This document shows, in pieces, positions 25,288-34,361 of a DNA stretch of 64,000 nt. The position numbers were made by a program, and so were the translations under genes. The stretch is from Paramacrobiotus metropolitanus (Eukaryota > Tardigrada > Eutardigrada > Parachela > Macrobiotidae), in the NCBI RefSeq assembly GCF_019649055.1, contig NW_026570221.1:2790001-2854000 (forward strand). The letters are read 5' to 3'. Numbering within the stretch: the stretch's first letter is position 1; each line of letters opens with the position of its first letter. The notes below the pieces were generated by a model, which was not told the DNA's origin, did no database searches, and was given only the letters and a program-made list of their open reading frames with translations.

Positions 25288-28200
25288 CGGGGGTTCCAAG
25301 CCAATGGGTAGGCCGCTTGATGGTTTTGCGCAGCCGGGGCGGGTTGAGGTGGGTTCGGTTGTGGTTGAGGATGCGGGTTGCCAAGGGGTGCCGGTTGTTG
25401 CGGCTGTCCCGGCCCGGGCGGAGGATTCTGCGCTCCGTGCCCCTGGTTCGGTGGGAGATTCGGTGCCACATACCCGGGGATCCTCTGGAGGACTCGGTTT
25501 TGATCGAGCCACATCCCTGGTGGTATAACCACGTATTGGTCAGCCTGAGGCACCGGACCTGTTGGGTCCATGTTGCCTTGCTGAGGCTGATGAGGGACAT
25601 TGCCGGGGCCAACCAGACCTATTGGGTCACGGTTATCTGACCGAGGCTGCTGTGGTCCATTATCTGGATAGCCGGGGCGTACCGGGTCAGCCCAATTGCG
25701 CTGCCCTGCCGATACGGGTTGTACTTCGATCCTCGGCGGGTACGTGTTCTGGGAGCCTGAGCGTTGTCGGTCCCGGTTGGAATTCCCCGAATTGGGTTGT
25801 GAGCTTGCCGCCGAAGCGTTCGCCGGCGGTCTAAGTCCCATGCCAGGTCCGGTTGCCGGGGCTCGAGGGTTCGAGCCTCGGGCGAAGTCTTGTCCGGTTG
25901 AGGTTGATGCCACGGGCCTGGTTCCGGTTGAGAACATCGTCGTTGTGGATGTTCCTCCGTAGGCCGTAGTTGTTGTAGTGGTGGAATGGGTCGGTACGTT
26001 GGGAGTGGCCGTCGAAGTGTTTCGCTCCGGCTCCGGGGCTGACGGTACCACCGGCGCCCTTGGTACGGGTCCTACCGATGGTTCAGCCCTAAGCATCCCG
26101 ACCTGATAAGTCTGTTCCGCGAGAGCCCCCGTTTGACCTGTTGGGTTCAGCAGGGGGTTATCTCGACGCAGGTAGTCATCGATCTGCTGACATTTATCCT
26201 GCTCTTGGGTAGTCCGGTAGGACGGGGGTTGCTCGGTCATGGAGTCCTCGAGGTATGTCTTCTCTTCCTTCAGGCATGCGACCTCGATGCCCAGGTTTTC
26301 TCGTTCCTGGAACATCTGGTTGTACTTATCACCCAGGTCGTTGTATCGGTTAGATAGGTCGACGCCGAAGTTGTAGAGCTCCTGTTGGTACTTCAGGAGA
26401 CGGTCCTTGTCCATCTCCCATTGGGTCTTCTCGGACTCAAGCTGTGTGATCCGGGCTCGTTGAGCCTCGATGACTGCGAGGTTCTCGATACGAGCCTGTT
26501 CGAACCGGGCTGTCTCGTTCTGGAGATGGGTGGTGAGGGCAAGAATCTGCTGGCCGAGTTGGGCCTGGCATAGCCGAAGGTCTACGGCCACACCCTCTGG
26601 GTCGTTTTGGTTTTGCCGGAGGTTCTCATAGGCTGTCCGGAGGAAGTCAAGTTCCGTCTGGAGCTCGTCGATCTCTCCCTCCAGGCCGATAATGCCCTGT
26701 TTGAGGTGGTGGTTCTCCTCACGGTATTCGTCAACTCGGCTGAACATGTTTTGAAGTTCGGCCGAGCCAGCCTCGGAGTAGCCGAGGGCCTGTAACCGCT
26801 GCTCCAAGTCTTCGCGCAGGGTGGCCACTTCGGCCCGAGACTGCTCCAGCATGTCCTGGAGTCTGGTGACTTCAGCTTGGTCATGACGGCAGGGCTCCTC
26901 AGTTGCTTGCAACTGGGCCTCTAACCGTTCGATCTCCTGGGTGAGGTCATCGATGACAGTGTTCGCACGTTCCCGTTCATCAGTGAGCCTCTTGCGCTCC
27001 TGCTTGTGCGAAGCAACCGTCTGGGACAGAACATTCTCCGTCGATTCGACAATGTTTTGCCCGGCCAAGAGCTGATTTTGCAGCTCGTAAATCCGTTGAC
27101 GGAGGACCTGTGGGTTGTCGATCTTCTCCGGAGGGGTCTTTGTCAGGTACCGCCGAGGTGTATAGTCCGAGGCTCCGGTATGCGAGCCTGGGTACTGCTT
27201 CGGTGACGGAAACCTGAAGCCCTTTCTGCTGTCCGGACGCTCGGTCACCTTATTGGGTAACACGGTCGCGTCGAACACGTCCTCAGTCGGTGATGGAGTC
27301 TTGTCAGCCCCGAGGCCCAAGGGTTCGAACATCGGGGGTGTGGCCGGGAGGTCCGAGGTCGGCTTTGCAACCTTCGATGAAGCCGATTTCGACTTACGAT
27401 CAGCCTGTGAGGCTTCAATCCGGCTGGCTCGGGTCAGCGTAGGTTCACTGCCGGGGGTTTTGGGTTTCGGGGATGACGGTCCGCCAGCCGAGGTTAAGTT
27501 AACCTCGGTAACCGAACCCTCAACCTCGTCTACGGAGGTTGCAACCGACGAAATCCGGAATTTGACCGGGGAAACAGCTTTCTTAGCCGAGGGAGTGGAG
27601 GTTGCCGACCGGGTCTTGGGTGTTCCAACCTGTTGGGTCGGAGTCCGGACCCCGGTGTTAGGGGTCCGAGCCTCGGTATCCGAGGCTCGAGCCTCGGTAT
27701 TCGAGGTTCCAACCGACTGCAACCTTCCCGTTGAGGATTTTGAAGTCCCCGAGGTCGGCTTCGATAAGTTCGAAGTCCGAGTTGGGGTCCCGGTGAGGGT
27801 CCTCGGGTCCGGTGTGGTCGCCTTCGGAGTCCCCGAGGGTCGTTTTGGGTCCGGCGACGTCGATTTCCGGCTGTTGTCCGAAGATTTTGGCTTGTTGCCT
27901 GTTGGTTTAGGGCTTTGAGCCAGGGTCGATGGGGACTTAGTCGGTGAACCCGCCTTGTGGGTCACCCCCCGGGTCGGTGATGCCGTACCCTTCATCTGGC
28001 TCGGGCTCATCTGGCCTTGCCTCGGTTTCGGTCCAGCCATGCCGCCCTGTTGGGGCTGCACAGGGTCACCCATGTCTGGTGACGCCTCGGAGCTACTTAG
28101 CGCCGGGCTCGAGGCTCCATGGTCCGGGGTGATGGCCGGGAAGAAGACTGGCGAGGCACCTATTGGGTGCACAAGTCCAGCCGCAGGCTCGGAGTTCGCG

Positions 28201-28511
28201 TTTCGACCTATTGGGCCGTGCAGAACCTCCGGTTCAGCCTGTGGTAGCTCGAGGAACGTCCGGTTGTGTGCGTCCTCGAAGCTATCCTCCGGCGATTGGG
28301 TAAAGTCGTTCGCCAGGATCCGCGCATCTCGCTTCTCCTTGGCCGACTTGGTCGACTGGTTCGACTTGCCGGACTTGTTCGATCGATTGGAGTAAGACGA
28401 GTGAGGCTCACTACCCGGGCCGGCATGGCGGAAGGTGTACCCGCCTGCGTTGTCCCTTCGGGCGTAGCCTTGATCGAACTTCCGTTCGTATGGGTTCTCT
28501 CGACCGGACAT
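25284..28511 (-). CDS. ORF1: long coiled-coil protein upstream of Gag
   Basis: 1075 codons from an ATG at 28511. Residues 1 to about 465 are disordered, rich in Ser, Thr, Pro and Lys, with short degenerate repeats (TPNTGVRTP, ASDTEARTP). Residues about 467-757 form a long, near-continuous coiled coil with heptads (LRQRIYELQNQLLAGQ, IDDLTQEIERLEAQLQA, GEIDELQTELDFLRTAYENL). The last 300 residues are rich in Pro, Gln, Asn and Thr. It has no enzymatic motif. The position before Gag and the shared frame suggest an extended Gag matrix or assembly region. Several conserved-loop hairpins lie inside. It looks intact over its full length. Confidence 0.75.
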   Translation of the reverse strand: MSGRENPYERKFDQGYARRDNAGGYTFRHAGPGSEPHSSYSNRSNKSGKSNQSTKSAKEKRDARILANDFTQSPEDSFEDAHNRTFLELPQAEPEVLHGPIGRNANSEPAAGLVHPIGASPVFFPAITPDHGASSPALSSSEASPDMGDPVQPQQGGMAGPKPRQGQMSPSQMKGTASPTRGVTHKAGSPTKSPSTLAQSPKPTGNKPKSSDNSRKSTSPDPKRPSGTPKATTPDPRTLTGTPTRTSNLSKPTSGTSKSSTGRLQSVGTSNTEARASDTEARTPNTGVRTPTQQVGTPKTRSATSTPSAKKAVSPVKFRISSVATSVDEVEGSVTEVNLTSAGGPSSPKPKTPGSEPTLTRASRIEASQADRKSKSASSKVAKPTSDLPATPPMFEPLGLGADKTPSPTEDVFDATVLPNKVTERPDSRKGFRFPSPKQYPGSHTGASDYTPRRYLTKTPPEKIDNPQVLRQRIYELQNQLLAGQNIVESTENVLSQTVASHKQERKRLTDERERANTVIDDLTQEIERLEAQLQATEEPCRHDQAEVTRLQDMLEQSRAEVATLREDLEQRLQALGYSEAGSAELQNMFSRVDEYREENHHLKQGIIGLEGEIDELQTELDFLRTAYENLRQNQNDPEGVAVDLRLCQAQLGQQILALTTHLQNETARFEQARIENLAVIEAQRARITQLESEKTQWEMDKDRLLKYQQELYNFGVDLSNRYNDLGDKYNQMFQERENLGIEVACLKEEKTYLEDSMTEQPPSYRTTQEQDKCQQIDDYLRRDNPLLNPTGQTGALAEQTYQVGMLRAEPSVGPVPRAPVVPSAPEPERNTSTATPNVPTHSTTTTTTAYGGTSTTTMFSTGTRPVASTSTGQDFARGSNPRAPATGPGMGLRPPANASAASSQPNSGNSNRDRQRSGSQNTYPPRIEVQPVSAGQRNWADPVRPGYPDNGPQQPRSDNRDPIGLVGPGNVPHQPQQGNMDPTGPVPQADQYVVIPPGMWLDQNRVLQRIPGYVAPNLPPNQGHGAQNPPPGPGQPQQPAPLGNPHPQPQPNPPQPAPAAQNHQAAYPLAWNPR
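25555..25569. repeat. Conserved-loop hairpin inside ORF1
   Basis: GGACC-TGTTG-GGTCC: five perfect pairs. A sister copy 61 bases away at 25616-25628 has GACC-TATTG-GGTC. Confidence 0.7.
27244..27261. repeat. Conserved-loop hairpin inside ORF1
   Basis: GTcACC-TTATTG-GGTaAC, read as Leu-Pro-Asn-Lys-Val in ORF1, with the same stem as hairpins in the 3' untranslated units. Confidence 0.65.
28156..28170. repeat. Conserved-loop hairpin inside ORF1
   Basis: GCACC-TATTG-GGTGC: five perfect pairs, near the ORF1 start. Confidence 0.7.
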
Positions 28512-29712
28512 CTTCGGCTCTATTGGAGCCTTGAAGTAGCCTCCGGGTTGACCCTTCAGCCAAGAAGTCAGACTATCCCTATTTGGGACTTGTCCGAAGT
28601 TGATGAGGCTTTTCGCCTGTTGAAGGTCCGAGGGTCCGGAGGGGGGGCAGAGGTCCGGTGGTGTGTGGGGTGATGGTGTAGGTGTGCTTGTACTACTTGC
28701 AACTCAGTACTGTTGTCAATACAGGGTACAGCTTACGTACGTCCTATACTACAGCACTGACCGCTATGACGTCACACACCACTAAGTGGTCTTGCAGATT
28801 ATCGCCTACGTCACGATTCTGCGCGCCGCGCGCAAAATTCCAAAAAACTATGAGTCACTACGGGCCTATAGCATAGGGAATCTCCCCGCTATCCTGATTG
28901 GTTAATTATTATAATGTAAAATCGGCCGTCGTGACGTCACAATTATTTAAATTTTTGAATTAGTTAATTTCCGAGATGGAAAAATTCGGAAAAATCGCAG
29001 AAAAATCAGCAAAATTAATTTTACCGACCAAAAATTATTTTAGCCGGGGGAAAGTTATTCCCTTAATTTTCCGTAAATTCAGAAAGGTTGTTAGCCGAGG
29101 CTCAGAGGGTCTACACAGAGGCTCGAGGGTCCGGCCTAGTAAGGCTAGCTAACCCTATTTTTACCCTAAATAGATGTTTTTAAGCCCGTTTTTTCGGGTA
29201 AAAATAAGTTTTAGCCGGCCAAAACTACTTTTGGTCCGGTGAAAAGGAAAGTTGCCCGGCTATATCGGGTTTCTAGAGGCTCTACAAGGTTTACCGAGGG
29301 TCAGTCGACCCTTTTTACCGGGTAAATCCGAGTGAATCCGCTTGGAGATCCGGTGAATCCCGCGCTGTTAAAGTTGCGGGTGCTACTTAAGGCAAAGGCG
29401 ACCCCGATTGATGAGGCTGCGAGGGTCCGCTGGGTCCGTGCCGTCCGTTCCGTCCGGGGATCCGCGGTAACCGCTTATCAACCCGGGCAAAGTCCGTCCG
29501 AGGGTTGTTGCCGCGAGGAACGTTCCGTCCACGCGCAAGAAGAGGGTTCGCCGAGGCTTTCTACCCGCAAAAGAGAGAAGAGAGACCAGACCGTTCTGGC
29601 TGGCGGCGATCAGATGGGGATAGGACCCGTTGGTTCTCCCCTGTCTTCACGTCGGCCGTTACGGATGCAATTCTACACCGTCTCTCAGAACTTCCGTGAG
29701 AAGGAAAACACA
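28512..29712 (-). other. Leader (5' untranslated region) of the retrotransposon
   Basis: About 1.2 kb between PBS and the ORF1 start without a sizeable ORF on the coding strand. It is AT-rich in its middle part and contains two members of the conserved-loop hairpin family close to the ORF1 start (28516-28530 and 28577-28588). A leader this long is the expected place for a main packaging or dimerisation signal or an internal ribosome entry region; nothing proves either. Confidence 0.55.
28516..28530. repeat. Conserved-loop hairpin directly upstream of the ORF1 start codon
   Basis: GGCTC-TATTG-GAGCC. The usual C-G closing pairs are replaced by T/A and C/G pairs that still match. On the element RNA it ends only 4 nt before the ORF1 AUG, so it could affect initiation. 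Confidence 0.75.
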
Positions 29713-29725
29713 GGATCTGCTACCA
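29713..29725 (-). promoter_or_regulatory. Primer-binding site (tRNA 3' end complement)
   Basis: Immediately inside the 5' LTR with no gap. The minus strand reads TGGTAGCAGATCC, the complement of a tRNA 3' terminus ending ...CCA. This is the canonical position and form of a retroelement PBS. I cannot assign the tRNA isotype without the host tRNA set. Confidence 0.85.
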
Positions 29726-30150
29726 TGTGACAGCAGGCGAACAAAGGCTCACGATAGTGAGAAGAAGGCTTTATTGTGAATAGCAATAAAGTACAGAAAA
29801 CCCAAACACAAAGGCTCGATGTGAGCTGTAGCATGAAAATCACCGAATGTCAGCTAGTGAATGAAAATGAACGGCACATCGAGCCGTAACATGGGAAAAA
29901 GCCTAATGCGGCACTGGGCAGATCCAACACGAGCGAACGAACGCTGATAGGCCGAGATGTGGAAAGGAGGCGTGGCTCCGCCTACATCGAGGCCGATGAT
30001 TGGCCGAGACGTGAGGCTGGGCGGAAAGCTGCCTGAGTCGAGGCCGATCTAGCGCTCGACAGCGAGTGCGACTCGGTGTGAGTCAGCACACCGGAAGCGG
30101 GTCTGTCGCTGGCTGCCTACTCGTAGGCTGCCATAGCGACTGGCCCAACA
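29726..30150 (-). repeat. 5' LTR of the giant retrotransposon
   Basis: 425 bp and about 99% identical to 3459-3884. On the minus strand it is the upstream LTR and would carry the promoter and transcription start. The internal end (29726) is directly followed by the primer-binding site. Confidence 0.93.
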
Positions 30151-30177
30151 TTCTGAATAAGCCTTAACCGTGTGCTG

Positions 30178-31542
30178 AGTGTTGCCGAACGAAAATGTTT
30201 TCGTTTTCGTATTCGTTATCGTAACGCATACGAAATCATCGTGACTTTTCGTTATCGTAACGAAAACGAAAAGGCCGAGAGTTTTCGTTTTCGTTACGAT
30301 AACGAAAACTGTCTGGATTTTTGTTTTCGTAAGGATAACTAAAATTCAGGGACTTTTCGTTTTCGTAACGAACGAAAACTTTTTCGTAGCTTTTCGTATA
30401 CCTACCTTTTTATAATAAATAACTTAATGAAAGTTGAAAACGATTAATTTTATCAATTTAATCACGGTTATAGGCTTCTAGCTAAACATTCTCAATAAAA
30501 ATTATGAAATGCACAATGACTATCAGTGCGTTGGCTCAAGGCTGGTTGTACTTGTCACCGATACTTAATTTGCAAATGTACGGTGTTCTTTGAATCGCTC
30601 CGATTCACTTTGGAATGGTTTACACAGCCTATTGGATCTGTTCAAAAGTTTACGATTAAATTTACCGTATATTATGTTTCAATTTTCCATTGGAAATGCG
30701 TATTAATTTTAACTCGTACTATTATAGCGCTCAGCGCTGTTAACTTTCTTAGCTGTTATCTTTTATTTCGCGTAAGTTATTGCCTAGTTAATTTTTTGAA
30801 TTTATGTTAAACTGCAATTACTGCATGCACTAAATGTTTTAAAGAAGTCTGACTTGCTACCGCAAATTATAGAATAACCTTAAGCCGGCAAAACAAAATG
30901 CGAAGTACTTTCATGTTTAATAATAAAAGTCAACATCAAGTTAACATACCTGAATCAGAGCTTTGTTTTTAATACATAATTAACAGCAATAATTTCATTT
31001 CTTTATAAAGGTTTCTCCACTGAGTACGAAAATTAAGCGACAATATATTAAAAGTTGAAAACATTTTCAGGCTGCTTTTCGGAGTGATTCGGTATTTTTA
31101 GATTTTTACCTGATCGCCACTGGTCCTTTAGCCTTTGATTTAAAAGTACTTCAAGTGTTATAATATCAATTTTATCAGATGTAATTACAAGTTCCACTAC
31201 GTCTTGTACTTCAACAGTACTTGTACAGTTGTGCTGTATTTCAAACGGGCACAGATAATTGGTAACATTCCTCCATAAAAACATCAAGCTTTTAATGAGT
31301 GCTCCCGAATAAAAAGATTTTCGTATTAACTTTCGTAACGAAAACGAAATACCCAGACCTTTAAGTTTTCGTAACGGAAACTAAAAGTTCTGGGGTTATC
31401 GTTTTCGTTACGAAAACTAAAAATCTGACACTTTTCGTTTTCGTAACAAAAACGAAAAGTACCAGACTTTTAGTTTTCGTTACGATAACGAAAGTTATAC
31501 GAAATCGTATACGAAAAGGTTTTCGTAACGGACGGCAACACT
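30178..31542. mobile_element. hAT-like non-autonomous foldback element
   Basis: Ends AGTGTTGCCG and CGGCAACACT, a terminus type common in hAT elements. Terminal inverted regions (about 30178-30410 and 31313-31542) are packed with GTTTTCGTTACGATAACGAAAAC-type palindromic repeats. The 0.9-kb AT-rich core has no transposase. An 8-bp target duplication is not evident. It sits only 27 bp from the giant retrotransposon's 5' LTR. Confidence 0.7.
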
Positions 31543-34097
31543 AGAGCCTCAGCCTCAGCCTCAGTCGTTGCCCTCCTGGAAAACGTTACCTGCTTTGCGA
31601 ACAGTTTTGCAACAGATAACCAATCTGACGTTCATGAAGTACCGATTTGGAATAAAACATTCGTTGATATTCGATTATTAAAGCTAACAGCAAATTCGAT
31701 TTGATGTACAGTATTACTAACTCGTCATATTTCTGGCTCCTCTTGAATTTTTGTCGATCGCTCAGCCATCGATTTACACTCGGGATTCTGCCAGTTTAAT
31801 AAACTTGAATGTACCGCTGACACAGGGTGTTCTATCGTGGTAGGCGGCTACTCTAGTATGCGAAGCGCCATGTGTGGTGATCGACCGAAAAATATCGGTG
31901 ATCTCGCACGCCGGGTTTCGCAGCGTGGTTTTCGGAGAAGGGGCATGAACAATCGCTACCCAAACCTTCTGATCAAGACTGTGTCCATATTGCACTGTAA
32001 TTCGGCTTTCGTCATCCAGGCATGCACTTAAGCACTGTGCTTTGGAATATTTGTCTGTTTTGCAACGGAATTCACCGGACATTTCGTTATTTTGTCTTTC
32101 GTCATCTAGAAAATAGTCAATTTGAACGGCAAAGCATTTATCAGCGAGCCATCTACCCGTTAGCAATGCAGAGGGATGCCAATAACTGTTCCGTAGCCTA
32201 GGCCGGAGATATCCGCGTCCCAGAACTCCGGCGGATATTAGTAACGCACTCCTACCTCGATTGGAGCCAAGGGAACCGCCTCTGCAGTTGGACAAACAAC
32301 TCGAAGGTCGTAGGCTCCATAGGCCTACCTGACAGGCCAGAAGTGATATTCACGACGCCGTTTATTGCCGAGAAAATGTGCAGAGCGGGAGTGGACGAAC
32401 TGCACCCGCACCCCGGACGGACGGGATAAAATGTGTCCGGCAGTGGGCAAATTGGGATTTACAGTGCAGTACGTTATTTCCGTGGTTCCTTTAAAATTGC
32501 GGCAGGTGTGATGCACTCAGCACACCGCACGTTTAGTAAGGAACATATTTTGGCGTATTTTTCTCAAAACCGTTACTTTACCAGCCTAAACAGCGCAGAG
32601 TTTTAAGCAAATACCGGCCTTGAAACATGAAAATAAACCTTGCATGCATATAGTTGAGGTTCGCTTTACATTTTGAAGTTTTCGAAACAATATTTGAACG
32701 CACCCTCGATTAAAGCGTGGTGCAGGGACTAGCGGCACGAATGAAGCAATTTGCTGGACTTCCGGAGTTGACTTGTGCTGGTATGTGTAGTTCGTTTTTA
32801 AACTTCACAATCGCGAAATTCGAAAATTTTAAAGAAAGAGCTGAAAAGCTAAAAGAATAGCTGAAGAACCTACTCCTCGAGGGAAAACCCAAAGCTTTCC
32901 TCGTTGACGGCGATTAGCGATATCCTATCGGCATCATGCACCAAAAGGATTTTAAAAATTTCTTGGTTCCGTCTGCCTGAACCCATCCCAAGCCGATATC
33001 CTCCACCGCCTCATTAATCACTGCGCTAAACGACAGTACGACCTACTGGCACCAACTGGACCTGAAGGCGTCATTCTTCTGCGTGACACGTTCCAACGTG
33101 TCTTGACCGAACATGTCTCAGGTATAGACCACTGCTGAACTTGCCTGGAAACTGTCAGAAAAATGATTTTTAAATTAATAAATGACACCAGATATATTAG
33201 TATTTCGTGCTTAATATTGCGCTTACCCACCAACGATCCGTCTTTATAATGTCCGCCTGACGTGCTTCACGCGATTTGCCTGGGACAAATAAAAAACACT
33301 CACCAGTGCTGGACCATAGATTCTAAGAAAACGCTGGCAGGGTACACTACAATGTGGGATAAAAGAAAAAATACTGAGTAATGCTCGCCTTGTGGAGGTC
33401 GACTTCCAAATTTTAAGAGTCAAGTTTCCATGAGAGTTCTCACGATCAATGCTACCGCTCCTAACAAACGGATACTACCATGGGAGCGAGTACCTCAGTT
33501 TTTTGCTGTACGGTGCGTTTCGCGTGTTTGACGGTCACGTGCCTCATGTTTTGTACAAAAATTTAATGGATCTTGTAATGACAGCGCACTTTTTGTTAGC
33601 GGATAGCTAATTGTATCACGGAAATTTGCAAGACTTTCGGAATTGGTGAGACAATTTGTGGAAAAGTTTTCAGAACAACTCCAAAATTTGTATGGGAAAA
33701 GCCAGATGATGTACAATACCCACCAGCTAAATCTTTTTGCTAAAGCGCTGAGCAACTAGGGCCCAATTTAAAAATGGTCAACTTTTTCTGCCGAAGATTT
33801 TTTAGGCCAACCTAACCTTGGTCCATGGGAGCACAGATGTCTGTTCCCAGCTAATCCGAAACTACCAACGCACTGAATTGCTTCGACAATATGAAGACAA
33901 GACTTAGAAGGTTTTGCAGGTCGGCCAGCCGAATTCTTTAAAGAAAGGAGCATCAGTTTTGAATTTTCTTGCTTCCGATGAAATGCCGTTAAACCTCCGT
34001 TTCGACTGTGCGGTTCTAAGAGATGACAACGTAACCTCCGAATGCCGTGGATGTGGAAAGAAAACCCGTTAGCCCAACAGCTGGATCCAAACTGTTG
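31543..34097. other. Region without a firmly supported gene
   Basis: Minus-strand open frames at 31774-32295 (173 codons, five spaced Cys) and 32325-32516 could be exons: a donor-like CAG/GTAGGC is at 32326-32331 and an acceptor-like TTTTCTAG near 32107, but joining them directly gives a stop. On plus, about 32976-33132 is an open helical stretch followed by a donor-like CAG/GTATAG. No family is recognised in any of them. Confidence 0.35.
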
Positions 34098-34361
34098 TCA
34101 GAGACCGCACTCTCGATGGGTAGACACCTCTCGTGGCTTGCACAGGAAATAGTCACAGCCAAGAGTGATAATACCGGTTTCGTGGGTTTGCAACACCGAA
34201 TGTTTTTCCATACAAACAGGGCATTCATCCAGGTTATAGCGGTTGCTGATGTGAGGGACCAACACAGGTAGATCGTCACTAGTCGGAGACAGGCCTGCTG
34301 CACTTATATGTGCTAGAGAATTAGTAGTCCGCTGACTCCGCTCTACAGAGGATGTCCGCAT
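34098..34361 (-). pseudogene. RING-finger-like fragment
   Basis: A short frame containing NLDECPVCMEKHS...ITLGCDYFLC, which fits the start of a RING domain (CPVC, then TLGC-x-H-x-x-C), except that the usual His is Tyr. The second half of the RING is missing, so it is a broken or exon-limited ubiquitin-ligase-like fragment. Confidence 0.45.

Larger units (their letters stand above)
3459..30150 (-). mobile_element. Giant Ty3/gypsy-type LTR retrotransposon, 26.7 kb
   Basis: Bounded by direct repeats of 426 and 425 bp that start TG and end CA and differ at only about 3 substitutions and 1 indel, so insertion is recent. All main ORFs lie on the minus strand, so the 5' LTR is the right-hand one. 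A tRNA primer-binding site abuts it at 29713-29725. The order is ORF1, Gag, protease, RT, RNase H, integrase, tail, then about 9.5 kb of extra ORFs. RT before integrase places it in the Ty3/gypsy group. Usual gypsy elements are 4-12 kb; this one is in the size class of other giant gypsy elements (Ogre of plants, Burro of planarians). No identical target duplication is visible at its ends. Its G+C is clearly higher than that of the flanks. Confidence 0.93.

Noticed and set aside
30627-30643. CCTATTGG match outside the giant element
   Set aside because: The flanking bases barely pair, and it is a lone match in AT-rich sequence. Treated as chance.
32976-33140. Reverse-transcriptase-like LDLKA stretch on plus
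   Set aside because: Only a few residues fit, and a different frame of the same DNA is longer and unrelated. Not enough to call a retroelement.
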